DNA of 64,000 bases from Saprospiraceae bacterium (GTDB lineage: Bacteria; Bacteroidota; Bacteroidia; Chitinophagales; Saprospiraceae). The stretch is taken from contig JANQPA010000100.1 of assembly GCA_028285545.1 (NCBI GenBank), positions 186,001 to 250,000 of the forward strand, read 5' to 3'. A program made the position numbers and the translations under genes. Below the pieces are notes generated by a model. That model was not told the origin of the DNA. It made no database searches and worked only from the letters and a program-made list of their open reading frames with translations. This document shows, piece by piece, positions 1-9,899 of the stretch (its first letter is position 1; every line of letters begins with the position of its first letter).

Positions 1-1
1 G

Positions 2-79
2 TATCGCTGCGCGGCAACTTATTTGCATGACTTTTATCTAATACCAGAGGCTGTACAGCCATTTATTGACAGGTTATAA
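2..79 (+). CDS. possible C-terminal end of an upstream gene (partial)
   Basis: An open frame enters from the left edge and stops with TAA at 77-79, giving 25 residues that end in PEAVQPFIDRL. The composition is protein-like, with no other sign of coding. It may be the tail of a gene that starts before the window, but a chance open frame of this length is common in AT-rich DNA. The rest of the stretch to position 269 shows no gene, hairpin or recognisable promoter. Confidence 0.2.
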   Translation, partial: YRCAATYLHDFYLIPEAVQPFIDRL

Positions 80-269
80 TTTGTAGGCTAAGTTTTAATT
101 AAAAAAACTAAAACAGTGTAAGTCATTAACAGTCTGTGTGCTTTAGCCAGTGTCAAAAAAAATTCCACCTCACCCCGCAAGGTTTTCCTAAAGGCAGCAT
201 CTAAACCTTATTCGCTCTAATTAGTCTAAGGGTTTACACATGCTTTTTAATCCTTAAAACACATCCATA

Positions 270-1490
270 ATGAACACAAAACCAATAATGCTAACCAATC
301 TATTCATTATCCTCTTCTTTTGTTTTTCCTGCGAAAAGGAGGCCATTCTAAATGAAGCATTTCCAATTGAAACTACAGATTTTAGCGACCCTCACGAAGA
401 AGACACCTCTACCCCACCCCCTATTATCAATTTACCAGATCCAGTTTTTAATTATGCAAATTTGAATTTGCCACCTTTTTTTAACCGCCCGGATGTTCAG
501 GATCAGGATAATGAGCCTGATTCGAATCCTGTTACCAATTGGGGGGCTACTTTGGGGAGAGTTCTTTTTTATGACAAGGCCCTTTCTCTAAATAACACCA
601 TAGCCTGTGCCTCCTGCCATGAGCAGGAAAGTGGTTTTTCCGACCCCAATATGTTTAGCACAGGGTTTGAAGGTGGTTTAACAGGCCGAAATTCGATGGG
701 TTTAACCAATGCACGCTATTACGCGAGAGGGTCTTTTTTCTGGGATGAGAGAGCAGCTACTCTGGAAGATCAGGTCCTGATGCCCATCCAGGATCATGTT
801 GAAATGGGTATGAATTTGGAGGACCTTACTGAAAAATTAAGTCAGCTTGAATATTATCCTGAACTATTTGAACAAGCCTTTGGGGATTCTGAGGTTTCAT
901 CTGATCGCATTTCTTTGGCCCTGGCTCAGTTTATCCGATCTATGGTTTCTTATCAATCCAAATATGATGAAGGTTTAAGAACAAGCCCTCCTGGAATGAA
1001 TCCTGGCAATGTAAATTTTTCAAATTTCACCGCTTCTGAAAATCTGGGGAAAGCGCTATTCTTCTCTCGTCGGACCAATTGCGCTGCCTGCCATGGGTCC
1101 ATTAATTTTGTGGCTCCAAGGCCCTTCAATAATGGACTTGACTTGGTCTCAGAAGATAATGGAGTGGGTGTCATCACCAGAGATCGCAGGGAGGAAGCTC
1201 TTTTTAAGGTCAATTCATTAAGGAATATAGAAATGACTGCCCCATATATGCATGATGGAAGGTTTGCCACATTAGAACAAGTCATTGAACATTATAATTC
1301 CGGAATTCAGGCCCACCCTAATTTATCCCCTCAACTTAGGCTCCCAGGTAATGAAGGACCGAATAATGTCCAGCCCATCAGAATGAATTTAAGCGAAGAA
1401 GAAAAACGAGCTTTGGTAGATTTTCTAAAAACATTAACGGATCAATCCTTTCTTCAGGATGAACGTTTTAGTGATCCTTTCCAGTCGTAG
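270..1490 (+). CDS. di-haem cytochrome-c peroxidase family lipoprotein
   Basis: The 406-residue protein starts with a lipoprotein signal ending in FCFSC (lipid-bearing Cys 21), so it is probably anchored in the periplasm or outer membrane. Two c-type haem-binding motifs are visible, CASCH at 113-117 and CAACH at 271-275, and the family motif APYMHDGRF lies near 324-332, with a Met that could act as distal haem ligand. This arrangement is that of the bacterial cytochrome-c peroxidase/MauG family, which reduces hydrogen peroxide with electrons from small cytochromes or oxidises other substrates. The linker between residues 22 and 90 is acidic and proline-rich. A strong hairpin terminator follows, so the gene is probably transcribed alone. 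The substrate cannot be told from sequence; MauG-like enzymes share the same motifs. Confidence 0.9.
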   Translation: MNTKPIMLTNLFIILFFCFSCEKEAILNEAFPIETTDFSDPHEEDTSTPPPIINLPDPVFNYANLNLPPFFNRPDVQDQDNEPDSNPVTNWGATLGRVLFYDKALSLNNTIACASCHEQESGFSDPNMFSTGFEGGLTGRNSMGLTNARYYARGSFFWDERAATLEDQVLMPIQDHVEMGMNLEDLTEKLSQLEYYPELFEQAFGDSEVSSDRISLALAQFIRSMVSYQSKYDEGLRTSPPGMNPGNVNFSNFTASENLGKALFFSRRTNCAACHGSINFVAPRPFNNGLDLVSEDNGVGVITRDRREEALFKVNSLRNIEMTAPYMHDGRFATLEQVIEHYNSGIQAHPNLSPQLRLPGNEGPNNVQPIRMNLSEEEKRALVDFLKTLTDQSFLQDERFSDPFQS

Positions 1491-1538
1491 AAGCCCATTT
1501 TTTATTGTTATTGTAACGATTTCGAAAATTCTTGCCTG

Positions 1539-1575
1539 AAAAAATAGAGGAAAAATCCTTTTTCCTCTATTTTTT
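1539..1575 (+). terminator. Rho-independent terminator after the cytochrome peroxidase gene
   Basis: A 17-bp perfect stem, AAAAAATAGAGGAAAAA at 1539-1555 with its complement at 1559-1575, encloses a TCC loop and ends in a T-run. The A-run on the other side could let it work in both directions, but the next gene is on the same strand. Confidence 0.85.
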
Positions 1576-1665
1576 TGACCTTCCCCAAAAAAATAATGTC
1601 GTAAGTTGTCCTCCCAATAAGTAAATAGTTTGACTATTTCTCAATTAACCCTAACCCATAGATTT

Positions 1666-3255
1666 ATGAGGCTCAAAATTTTTCCCAATATTCTATTATT
1701 GGCTTTAGTGTATTTGGTGCATTCCTGCACGACCAATCCTACCAAGCAAGAGATTGCATTAGATGAATTGACCATATCTGCTATCCACCAGGCCTATCAG
1801 AATGGCGATTATACAGCTGAACAATTAACACAAGCTTATATCAACAGAATCAACGAATATGACCAGACAAGTGGAGTCAATTCCATTGTCCTTATTAACC
1901 CGGAAGCATTAAATGAAGCCAGGCGTTTAGATGCTGAGTTTAAGAACACGGGCCAGTTGAAAGCACTTCATGGCATTCCTGTTATTGTAAAAGATAATTA
2001 CAACACTATTGGTTTGCAGACTACGGCTGGATCGGCTGCTTTGGCAGGCTTTGAACCTTCCACAGATGCTTATCAGGTTAGAAAATTAAAGGAAGCTGGT
2101 GCGATTGTATTGGCTAAATCCAATATGGCGGAATGGGCCTTCAGCCCTGCTGTTACCATCAGTTCAATTGCAGGCGAAACCCGTAATCCTTATAATATGG
2201 AGCATACAACAGCGGGTTCTAGCGGGGGCACTGGAGCAGCGGTGGCCGCCAATTTTGGAGCAATAGGTTTAGGCACCGATACCGGCAATTCCATTCGTGG
2301 CCCCTCTTCTCACAATGCTTTAGTAGGGTTTCGATCAACCTTGGGATTAACCAGCAGAGAAGGTATTGCACCACTTTATTTCAGAAACGATGTTGGTGGA
2401 CCTATGTGTCGGACGGTGGAAGACGCCACTAGGGTACTCCAAATGATTGCCGGATATGATCCCAATGATCCTGTAACCCGGCATGCTCAAGGAAAGGTAG
2501 CGGATAATTATTTAGACTATTTGGACAAAAATGGACTTCAAGGAGCTCGCATTGGGGTTTTAAGAGTCTTAAGTGAAGATGAGCCTAATAACGAAATAAA
2601 AGCATTATTTGAAAAGGCCATTTCCGATTTGCAAAGGTTAGGGGCAGAAGTAGTTGATCCACTTGATATACCTGATTTTGAAAATCTAAGGCAGGATCAA
2701 TGGTGCTCTATGTTTAGGAATGATATTAATGAATATTTGGCTTCTCTCGGTCCAGATGTTCCTATGAAAACCATAGAAGATATTGCCGCCTCCGGAAAAT
2801 ATTCCTCTTACATCGAAAGCAGGCTTAATTATCAAATTGAAAATGGAATTAATCCCCTAGACTCAGAGCGTCCTTGCCTGGATCCTTTTGAGGATGAAAG
2901 ACGAATCGCTTACCGAGAGGCGATTGAGAAGACGATGGATAGCCTTCAATTAGATGCCATCATCTATCCAAGTTGGAACCATCCACCTGCAAAAATAGGA
3001 GACCAGAGTGGCTATAAAGGAGATAATAGTCAAATCATCGCTCCTCATACTGGTCAGCCTGCCTTTACCATTCCTATGGGATTTACAAGCGGGGATTTGC
3101 CTGCAGGTTTACAGTTTTTGGGCCGAATGTTTGATGAACCAACCCTTATCAAATTATGCTACGCCTATGAGCAAGGCACTCAACACCGCAAAAGCCCTCA
3201 GGCCATATTTGAAAAAGTGAATAATGCATCGGAAGCTGATGAAAATAACGAATAA
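1666..3255 (+). CDS. amidase-signature family lipoprotein
   Basis: This 529-residue protein belongs to the amidase signature family, whose Ser-cisSer-Lys triad hydrolyses amide bonds. The catalytic Lys is in IVKDNYN (about residue 109), the glycine/serine loop is [12 protein letters not shown] (about 182-193), and the nucleophile is in [10 protein letters not shown] (Ser near 209). The ATG at 1666 is preferred to a TTG 12 codons upstream because it begins directly with a lipoprotein signal, MRLKIF...VHSC, with lipid-bearing Cys 21. It is therefore probably an exported, membrane-bound amidase, as in many Bacteroidota relatives; the substrate is unknown. The last codons lie inside a short tandem repeat that continues past the stop. 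Confidence 0.88.
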   Translation: MRLKIFPNILLLALVYLVHSCTTNPTKQEIALDELTISAIHQAYQNGDYTAEQLTQAYINRINEYDQTSGVNSIVLINPEALNEARRLDAEFKNTGQLKALHGIPVIVKDNYNTIGLQTTAGSAALAGFEPSTDAYQVRKLKEAGAIVLAKSNMAEWAFSPAVTISSIAGETRNPYNMEHTTAGSSGGTGAAVAANFGAIGLGTDTGNSIRGPSSHNALVGFRSTLGLTSREGIAPLYFRNDVGGPMCRTVEDATRVLQMIAGYDPNDPVTRHAQGKVADNYLDYLDKNGLQGARIGVLRVLSEDEPNNEIKALFEKAISDLQRLGAEVVDPLDIPDFENLRQDQWCSMFRNDINEYLASLGPDVPMKTIEDIAASGKYSSYIESRLNYQIENGINPLDSERPCLDPFEDERRIAYREAIEKTMDSLQLDAIIYPSWNHPPAKIGDQSGYKGDNSQIIAPHTGQPAFTIPMGFTSGDLPAGLQFLGRMFDEPTLIKLCYAYEQGTQHRKSPQAIFEKVNNASEADENNE

Positions 3256-3285
3256 CAATTAACGAATAACCAATTAACGAATAAC
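3247..3285 (+). repeat. three 14-15 bp tandem repeats across the amidase stop codon
   Basis: The unit AACGAATAAC plus AATT or CAATT occurs almost three times. The first unit contains the TAA stop of the amidase gene, so the array has grown from, or into, the 3' end of the coding region. Confidence 0.8.
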
Positions 3286-3338
3286 GACTTATCACATTAA
3301 AGGATTATAGCATTACAGCATTTTAGAATTAAAAAATC

Positions 3339-5861
3339 ATGAAAAAATTTCCACTACTACTCATTTTATTGAGCTTTGGCATTGGTCTCTTAGCTCAAAA
3401 TGAACCGATTTCTAAAGCAAATTATAAGGCGGCAGCTAGATACTCCCCTTCCAAGTTGTCTAAAATGGTATTTTCTACCAGAGTAGACCCGCATTGGCTC
3501 AAGGAATCCGACCGTTTTTGGTATTCTTATGAAACCAGCGATGGCAGATCATATTACCTCGTAGATCCAGCCCGACGCAATAAGGCTCTTTTATTTGACA
3601 ATGTCAAAATGGCCGCAGATATTTCCAGATTAACCAGAGATCCATTTGATGCCAAGCATCTACCCATTAGAAACCTGAAATTTATCAATAATGAAACCGC
3701 CATCCGGTTTGAGATTCAGAGTAAGTATCAGGAAGAAGAAGATACAGATGATGAAAATGGAAAAACACAGGAAGAAAACAGTCAGAAAAAAAGGCCTAAA
3801 AAGATGAAGCCCAAATCCTGGCACTTTGAATATGACCTCAATACTCAGCAGGTAAGAATTCTGGAAGATTATGAAAAGCCTAAGGACAACCCTCGCTGGG
3901 CCAATATCTCTCCAAACGGAGAAATCATTCTTTTTGCTAAAAATCATAACCTCTATTGGATGGATAAAGAGAATTATGAAAAGGCAAAGATCGATGACAA
4001 GGATAGCACCATTGTAGAACACCAATGGACCGAGGATGGGGTAGAGTTTTATGGATATGCTTCCAATAATACGGGCAGAGGAGAAACAGAAAAGGATCGC
4101 ATCAAAAATAAAGACGACAGAAAGCGTGTCTTCGTCCTATGGTCACCAGATTCCCGCCGTTTTGCCATGGTAAAAGGGGATCATCGGGAAGTTAAAGACC
4201 TGTTTGTGATTAACTCAGTGGCCCAGCCTCGCCCTACTCTGGAAAAATACAAATACCATATGCCTGGGGAAAAAGAAGCCCCTCAATATGAGCTGCACAT
4301 TTTTGATTTTGAAGATAAGGATCAAAAAATCATTGAAGTCGATAGTTTCAAAGATCAGACCTTAAGCATTTTCAGTGCTCCTTTTCAAAAGAAAAACCGA
4401 GATAATGAGTATAACCCTGCTATTTGGTTAGCAGAAAACAATAATGAAATTTATTTTAAGAGAGTCAGCAGGGACCAAAGGAGAATTGATATTTGCAAGG
4501 TTAATTATGAAACTGGTGAAGTCAAAGTATTGGTCGAGGAAAGGCTGAATCCCTATGTAGAAAACAGGGGTATTCCTTTTCGCTTGGTAAATGGTGGATC
4601 GGAATTGATTCATATGTCCGAAAGGGATGGATGGAGCCATCTTTATCTCTACGATGGAGAAGGAAACCTGAAAAATCAGATCACCTCAGGTCCTTATCAC
4701 TGCATGAGTGTGGAGGGTATCGATGAGGCAAATCGAGTCCTTTATTTCCGTGCCAATGGAAAAGAGGCAAATGAAGACCCTTATTTCTATCATCTTTACA
4801 GTGTTAATTTTGACGGTTCTGGCCTAAAACTTTTAAATCCTGGAGACTATGATAATGCCGTAAGTGTAAATGATAATGCCAGATATTTTGTCAACAATTA
4901 TTCCCGCGTAAATACCACTCCAGCCTCCAGTCTTTATGACACCCGGGGTAATAAATTAATGGACTTGGAAACGGCAGATTTCAGCAAATTGATGGAAAGT
5001 GGCTATCAATTTCCTGAGCCATACAAGGTAAAATCAGATGATGGCATTACTGATATTTATGGAGTGATGTACAAACCATTTGATTTTGATTCCACTAAAA
5101 AATACCCTGTCATTGCTTATGTTTATCCAGGCCCACAAACGGAAGCAGTAAATAAATCCTGGTCTGGTCGGATGGATCGTACTGATCGTCAAGCTCAGTT
5201 TGGTTTCATTGTAGTCACCATGGGTAACCGTGGTGGTCATCCTGCACGATCTCGCTGGTATCACACCTATGGTTATGGCAACCTACGGGATTATGGCTTG
5301 GCAGATAAGAAAGCGGCTATTGAGCAATTATCTGATCGCCATCCATTCATTGATGTGGACAAGGTGGGTATTTTTGGTCATTCTGGGGGTGGATTTATGT
5401 CTACAGCAGCTATGCTGGTTTATCCGGATTTCTTTAAAGTTGCTGTTTCTTCCTCTGGTAATCACGAAAACAATATCTACAATCGCTGGTGGAGCGAAAA
5501 GCATCACGGGGTGGATGAGGTAAAAGATGACAAGGGCAATGTTAGCTTTAAATATAATATTGCCAAAAACTCAGAGTTGGCTAAAAACTTAAAAGGCAAA
5601 TTGATGATCACTACCGGAGATATTGATAATAATGTTCATCCTGGTTTGACCATCCGAATGGCTAACGCCTTGATCAAAGCCAACAAACGTTTCGACTTTT
5701 TCATTTTTCCAGGGCAAAGACATGGTTATGGAAGTATGAATGAATATTTCTTCTGGCTGAGAAGCGACTATTTCTGCAAACACTTAATTGGAGACTTCTC
5801 AAATAGTACCGATATTGTACCAATGAATAATGAAAAACCAATGACCGGTAAACGGCCGTAA
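3339..5861 (+). CDS. S9B (dipeptidyl peptidase IV-type) serine peptidase
   Basis: An 840-residue secreted peptidase. Residues 1-19 form a cleavable signal peptide ending in LLAQ. The middle is a beta-propeller-like DPP-IV N-terminal region, and the C-terminal alpha/beta-hydrolase domain carries the nucleophile in GHSGGG (Ser 682), an Asp in GDIDNNVHP (about 763) and the His in GQRHGYG (His 795). These are the S9 family triad in the expected order, and the length is normal for the S9B branch. It probably trims dipeptides from peptides in the periplasm or outside the cell. An acidic/lysine-rich insert near residues 130-160 is unusually charged. A long hairpin starts just after the stop codon. 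Confidence 0.92.
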   Translation: MKKFPLLLILLSFGIGLLAQNEPISKANYKAAARYSPSKLSKMVFSTRVDPHWLKESDRFWYSYETSDGRSYYLVDPARRNKALLFDNVKMAADISRLTRDPFDAKHLPIRNLKFINNETAIRFEIQSKYQEEEDTDDENGKTQEENSQKKRPKKMKPKSWHFEYDLNTQQVRILEDYEKPKDNPRWANISPNGEIILFAKNHNLYWMDKENYEKAKIDDKDSTIVEHQWTEDGVEFYGYASNNTGRGETEKDRIKNKDDRKRVFVLWSPDSRRFAMVKGDHREVKDLFVINSVAQPRPTLEKYKYHMPGEKEAPQYELHIFDFEDKDQKIIEVDSFKDQTLSIFSAPFQKKNRDNEYNPAIWLAENNNEIYFKRVSRDQRRIDICKVNYETGEVKVLVEERLNPYVENRGIPFRLVNGGSELIHMSERDGWSHLYLYDGEGNLKNQITSGPYHCMSVEGIDEANRVLYFRANGKEANEDPYFYHLYSVNFDGSGLKLLNPGDYDNAVSVNDNARYFVNNYSRVNTTPASSLYDTRGNKLMDLETADFSKLMESGYQFPEPYKVKSDDGITDIYGVMYKPFDFDSTKKYPVIAYVYPGPQTEAVNKSWSGRMDRTDRQAQFGFIVVTMGNRGGHPARSRWYHTYGYGNLRDYGLADKKAAIEQLSDRHPFIDVDKVGIFGHSGGGFMSTAAMLVYPDFFKVAVSSSGNHENNIYNRWWSEKHHGVDEVKDDKGNVSFKYNIAKNSELAKNLKGKLMITTGDIDNNVHPGLTIRMANALIKANKRFDFFIFPGQRHGYGSMNEYFFWLRSDYFCKHLIGDFSNSTDIVPMNNEKPMTGKRP

Positions 5862-5862
5862 A

Positions 5863-5910
5863 TAATAATAAATTAGAAAGCGGCGGTTGCCGCTTTCTAA
5901 TTTATTATTA
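5863..5910 (+). terminator. 22-bp perfect hairpin spanning the gap up to the next start codon
   Basis: A 22-bp perfect stem (5863-5884 with 5889-5910) and a GGTT loop. The lower half of each arm is AT-rich and the top is AGAAAGCGGC, so it can terminate the peptidase transcript. The last base of the right arm is the A of the ATG of the following acetyltransferase gene, so read-through mRNA would bury that gene's ribosome-binding region. Confidence 0.85.
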
Positions 5911-6461
5911 TGATTCAATATACTCAATCCCGTACCAAAGCTGATCTCGAACAGATTCTCCACCTGCAAAAGATAAATGCAGAAGCTTCCATTTCCGCTC
6001 AAGAACTCAAACAAGAAGGTTTCGTTACGGTATCCCATACCTTGGAATTATTAACAGAGATGAATGACTTGTTTCCACATACTATTGCCAAAGATGGTGA
6101 TGAAGTAGTAGCTTATGTTTTGACTATGTTGAAGGCGATGGAAAAGAGAATTCCCATTCTGGTTCCTATGTTCGAACAAATTAATTCCACCCATTATGGA
6201 GGAGAGGTGTTAAAGAATGAAGATTATTTTTTGATTGGACAGGTTTGCGTCAAAAAAGAATATCGAGGACAAGGAGTTTTTAAAGGACTGTATGAAAAAA
6301 TGAGAGAATATTTATCTCCTCATTTTAAATATGTCATTACCGAAATTGCTACTCGGAATCCCAGATCAATACGAGCACATGAAAAAATGGGTTTTAAGGT
6401 TTTTAAGGAATTTGAGGATGAAACTGATCATTGGGCTTTGGTGATTTGGGATTGGAAGTAG
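5910..6461 (+). CDS. GNAT-family N-acetyltransferase
   Basis: This 183-residue protein has the GNAT fold signatures: a beta-strand GQVCVKKEYRGQGVFKGL near 110-127 holding the acetyl-CoA pyrophosphate loop RGQGVF, and a following strand ending in RNPRSIRAHEKMGF near 149-162, typical of the acceptor side. It probably transfers an acetyl group from acetyl-CoA to an amine, target unknown. Met 1 is kept as start because the first GNAT strand begins at residue 2 and the next Met is at 51. The start codon lies at the base of a 22-bp hairpin shared with the upstream terminator, so expression is probably low or needs a separate transcript. Confidence 0.82.
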   Translation: MIQYTQSRTKADLEQILHLQKINAEASISAQELKQEGFVTVSHTLELLTEMNDLFPHTIAKDGDEVVAYVLTMLKAMEKRIPILVPMFEQINSTHYGGEVLKNEDYFLIGQVCVKKEYRGQGVFKGLYEKMREYLSPHFKYVITEIATRNPRSIRAHEKMGFKVFKEFEDETDHWALVIWDWK

Positions 6462-6634
6462 GAGTGGTCTTTAGTCGAAGTATAAGCTTCGTTTTCAGTC
6501 TCTTAGCATACCCTCATCCAAAAAACAAACCTTAACCCAACTTCTGAAAAATTGATATTGTTTTTATTTCAGTTGGCTCTATACAAGCAAATTGAGCCCA
6601 TAAAACCTTCATTTTTTTACCAAAAACGAGAACA

Positions 6635-7066
6635 ATGGCATTCAAAAGAAAAATGGATGAAGACATCTTTACCTCTGTAGGCAACATGTTTGAGAATTTT
6701 TTCAACAATGATTTTTTTAAAGGCTTTTCTACGGGCACCAGCATTCCGGCCGTCAATATTTTTGAAGATGACAAAGGATTTGATATGGAAGTAGCAGCCC
6801 CTACCTTTAAGAAAGAAGATTTCAAACTGGATTTTGACGCAGGGGTTTTGGTTATTTCCGGTGAGCGACAGGAAGAAGCCAAAGAAGATACTCGTCGAGT
6901 TACCAAAAGAGAATTTAACTACACCACTTTTAAACGTTCATTCACCCTTCCCAACTCTGTTGATCCTGAAAAAATTTCCGCTAAATATTCCGAAGGCATC
7001 CTGCACATTCGCTTAGGAAAAAAGGAAAGGAAAACGGGTGATGGAAGAAATATCAATGTAGATTAA
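6635..7066 (+). CDS. small heat-shock protein, Hsp20/alpha-crystallin family
   Basis: The 143-residue protein has a short phenylalanine-rich N-terminal arm (FENFFNNDFFKGF, about 19-31), then an alpha-crystallin domain from about 37 to 131. The core pattern VAAPTFKKEDFKLDFDAGVL and the later SAKYSEGILHIRL are typical of the family. The tail ends in INV, an I-x-V version of the oligomer-docking motif. It would bind unfolding proteins in the cytoplasm without ATP. No CIRCE element is visible upstream; a stem-loop terminator starts one base before the end of the stop codon. Confidence 0.93.
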   Translation: MAFKRKMDEDIFTSVGNMFENFFNNDFFKGFSTGTSIPAVNIFEDDKGFDMEVAAPTFKKEDFKLDFDAGVLVISGERQEEAKEDTRRVTKREFNYTTFKRSFTLPNSVDPEKISAKYSEGILHIRLGKKERKTGDGRNINVD

Positions 7067-7105
7067 AACAAAAAGCAGTGCTCTCCGAGCACTGCTTTTT
7101 GTTTT
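7065..7105 (+). terminator. Rho-independent terminator after hsp20
   Basis: A 19-bp perfect stem (7065-7083 with 7087-7105) with a TCC loop. The core is GCAGTGCTC/GAGCACTGC, flanked by an A-run and ending in TTTTTGTTTT. It overlaps the last two bases of the stop codon. Confidence 0.9.
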
Positions 7106-7154
7106 ATTTGAAGATTGGTTTTGTGTCTTTTATCTTTAAGGAAAAAAGACACAT

Positions 7155-7955
7155 ATGAGACCCTCGCTTCTAATCATAATCATGGCCTGCTTCCTATGGG
7201 CTTGCAATAATAACAATAAGGAGGAAAACGCTGACAAATCAGCTGGAAAGCAACATTCTCCTAAACTTTCTAAAGATTCACTCAGAATTCTTTATCATCA
7301 AGCTATTGAGGCCCAAATAGAGCCTCTTCCAACCAAGCAAATCATTGAAAAAAACAAACTTTATCCTGTAGATGAAGCGCCTCTAGATACGGCTTTCTTT
7401 GTTTTTAGAGAACAATTAAAAAAAGCGGTTAAAGAGAAAAACATTTTTTTTCTCATGGATGCCATCGATGAAAATATCGTCCTGGATAATCAAATTTCTG
7501 GGATAGGCTCATTTGCTCAAAAATGGGAGCTTACTTCTGAGTCAGCTACCCTTCAATCTCCTTTATGGCCTGTACTAGATAAATTACTCGAGGGAGGAGG
7601 TGTTTTTGATGATTTTAAAATAAGTTTTCATGGTCCTTATATCTCTGCTACCTATCCGAATGACTCCCCTCCGAGGCAGGCAGGAGTCATATCAGGTGCA
7701 GGGGTACGCATGCGTTCTGCCCCTTCACTGAATAGCAAAATACTCAAAAATTTATCTCATGATCTCATAGATATTCTGGAAACAACTTCTGAAGAAACGA
7801 CCATCAATGAGGAAACCTTTCCCTGGATAAAGATTAAAACCAAAGAGAATTTAGAAGGGTATGTTTGGGGTAAATTTGTAGAAAAGCCAATAAATCAGGA
7901 GATTATTTTTAAGAGAGTTAAAAACCAATGGAAGATCATTAAATTAATAGAATAA
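7155..7955 (+). CDS. lipoprotein with a C-terminal bacterial SH3 domain
   Basis: The 266-residue protein starts with a lipoprotein signal ending in FLWAC (Cys 17) followed by an Asn-rich stretch, so it is probably a lipid-anchored envelope protein. Residues about 60-160 resemble no family I can name. From about 175 to 255 there is an SH3b-like domain with the pattern SGAGVRMRSAPSLNSKIL ... PWIKIKTKENLEGYVWGKFV. Such domains often bind cell-wall peptides. It stands alone between a terminator and a convergent gene. Confidence 0.75.
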   Translation: MRPSLLIIIMACFLWACNNNNKEENADKSAGKQHSPKLSKDSLRILYHQAIEAQIEPLPTKQIIEKNKLYPVDEAPLDTAFFVFREQLKKAVKEKNIFFLMDAIDENIVLDNQISGIGSFAQKWELTSESATLQSPLWPVLDKLLEGGGVFDDFKISFHGPYISATYPNDSPPRQAGVISGAGVRMRSAPSLNSKILKNLSHDLIDILETTSEETTINEETFPWIKIKTKENLEGYVWGKFVEKPINQEIIFKRVKNQWKIIKLIE

Positions 7956-8017
7956 TGAGGAGTTTTCCCAATATCTAATTGCTTTAATGACCTCGTCTAC
8001 AAATAAACAAAGGGAAG

Positions 8018-8132
8018 TAAAGTAGAAGCTTAGTCGTCCATCTGGACTTCTGAAGTATTGTAGAAGTAAATTGTACTCCTATAAAACAATTTACTTCTAC
8101 TAAATTCTATTTTACTTCAATATACTTCTATT
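8018..8132. repeat. GAAGTA-type self-complementary intergenic repeat
   Basis: The gap between two convergent genes is filled with degenerate repeats of AGTAGAAG on one side and CTTCTACT on the other. The central part is a perfect 15-bp inverted repeat (8060-8074 with 8086-8100), GTAGAAGTAAATTGT and its complement. It may serve as a bidirectional terminator for the convergent SH3 lipoprotein and symporter genes. Similar arrays lie near 21.2, 27.2 and 28.2 kb. Confidence 0.7.
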
Positions 8133-8140
8133 TTAAACCA

Positions 8141-9853
8141 TTAAACAATCTCCTCATCTCTATTACTACCTAAACTAAATAGTTGACTTAGAATCATTAC
8201 CAAAATACATCCAATCAGATTGAGCCAGAGGTAAGCGATAGAAATTACTTCATATTTATCTAAAACAAAGATGACTAAAACAATCAATTCACCAATTATA
8301 GCAGCAATAAATACAGCATTGCCACGTATTTTTTTCATAAAAAAGGCCACCATAAAAATTCCAAGAATGACTCCATAAAAGAGTGAGCCAATTATATTTA
8401 CTGCTTCAATTAGATTATCGAAGAGGTTGGCAATAAGTGCAAATAACAAAGCAATTCCTCCCCAAAGGATGGTAAAGAATTTAGACATCTGCAAATAATG
8501 ATGATCACTCTTGTTTGAAGCAAAGGATCTTCTATACAAATCAATTACGGTAGTAGTAGCCAAGGCATTTAATTCTGAAGCAGTAGAGGACATAGCCGCC
8601 GAGAAAATCACAGCTAAAAGCAAACCAACCAGACCAATTGGTAAATAAGTTGTTACAAAGGTAATAAAGACATAATCCGTGTCTTCTGTTTTTGCTCCCG
8701 GATTCTGTTCAAGAATAATACCCTTTACATTATCTCGGACTTCTTCCTCTTGCTGACTAATCGTTTCATAACGATTCTGAGCAGACTGCAAGGATGCATC
8801 ATCATCCTGGCGCATGGCTTGAATCATTTGTCTAATCTCAGCTTCCTTCTGATCATTTAATTGTGCGTACTGATCAGAATAGTCATTATACTGCTGTTCA
8901 TAGGCTGTCCCTTTTAATTTATCTACATTGGCTGCATTAAAGTGAACTGGAGGATGATTAAATTGAAAGAAGACAAATACCAAAATTCCTACAAATAAAA
9001 TCAGAAATTGCATAGGTACTTTCAGAATACCATTAAACAAAAGGCCCAATCGGCTCTCTGCTAAAGACTTACCCGATAAGTAACGCTGTACCTGAGATTG
9101 ATCGGTTCCAAAATAAGAAAGGAATAAAAAGACACCACCCAGCATTCCAGACCAAAAAGTATAGCGGTTAGACAAGTCAAAATTAAAATCTACCACATTT
9201 AGTTTACCCATTTTACCAGCCACCCCAACAGCATCGCTAAAACTTACATCAGTAGGAAGTTTAAGGACTAATATTATAGCTGCAATAAACATTCCTGTAA
9301 GAATGACGATCATTTGTTGTTTTTGGGTGACACTCACAGCCTTGGTTCCGCCCATCACAGTATAAAAGATGACAACCACCCCAATAAACAAGGTAGTTGG
9401 TGTCAGCGGCCAATTCAAAATAGAAGACAAAATAATGGCTGGAGCATAGATCGTAATCCCGGCTGCTAAACCCCTTTGTACCAAAAACAGAATAGCAGCC
9501 ATAGTTCTGGTTTTCAGGTCAAAGCGCCCCTCCAGGTATTCATAAGCCGTATATACTTTTAATCGATAATAAATAGGCAGCACAAATACCGCCAAAAAAA
9601 CCATTGCAACCGGCAAACCGAAATAAAACTGGGCAAACCGCATTCCATCTTCATAGGCCTGTCCAGGTGTCGATAAAAAAGTGATGGCACTAGCCTGAGT
9701 AGCCATAATTGATAGTCCAATCGTCCACCAGGGTAAATCCCTATCTCCCAGTAAATATGATTGAACACTTTTTACGCTGCGTGTTTTCCAAACCCCATAA
9801 GCTACAATAGTTAGTAGGGTTCCTAACATTACAATCCAATCTAAGGTGTGCAT
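8141..9853 (-). CDS. sodium:solute symporter (SSS family)
   Basis: A 570-residue membrane protein with about 13 hydrophobic segments. It carries SSS-family features: the N-terminal YLLGDRDLPWW stretch, GTDQSQVQRYLSGKS in the middle, and SAAMSSTASELNALATTTV near residue 425. It would couple sodium entry to uptake of an organic solute, perhaps a sugar or amino sugar. Between about residues 295 and 395 there is a long charged, glutamine-rich and probably coiled-coil loop, longer than in classical family members. It is preceded by a tiny membrane peptide gene and a PIG-L deacetylase gene on the same strand, suggesting uptake of a product released by that enzyme. The substrate is inference only. 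Confidence 0.9.
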   Translation of the reverse strand: MHTLDWIVMLGTLLTIVAYGVWKTRSVKSVQSYLLGDRDLPWWTIGLSIMATQASAITFLSTPGQAYEDGMRFAQFYFGLPVAMVFLAVFVLPIYYRLKVYTAYEYLEGRFDLKTRTMAAILFLVQRGLAAGITIYAPAIILSSILNWPLTPTTLFIGVVVIFYTVMGGTKAVSVTQKQQMIVILTGMFIAAIILVLKLPTDVSFSDAVGVAGKMGKLNVVDFNFDLSNRYTFWSGMLGGVFLFLSYFGTDQSQVQRYLSGKSLAESRLGLLFNGILKVPMQFLILFVGILVFVFFQFNHPPVHFNAANVDKLKGTAYEQQYNDYSDQYAQLNDQKEAEIRQMIQAMRQDDDASLQSAQNRYETISQQEEEVRDNVKGIILEQNPGAKTEDTDYVFITFVTTYLPIGLVGLLLAVIFSAAMSSTASELNALATTTVIDLYRRSFASNKSDHHYLQMSKFFTILWGGIALLFALIANLFDNLIEAVNIIGSLFYGVILGIFMVAFFMKKIRGNAVFIAAIIGELIVLVIFVLDKYEVISIAYLWLNLIGCILVMILSQLFSLGSNRDEEIV

Positions 9854-9899
9854 TAGTTATTTTTTTCGGTTGATATTAGGTTGTAGGTCACATTCAAAC

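Noticed and set aside
1630-1665. Earlier TTG start for the amidase
   Set aside because: The added 12 residues precede a complete lipoprotein signal that begins at the ATG, so they are unlikely to be translated.
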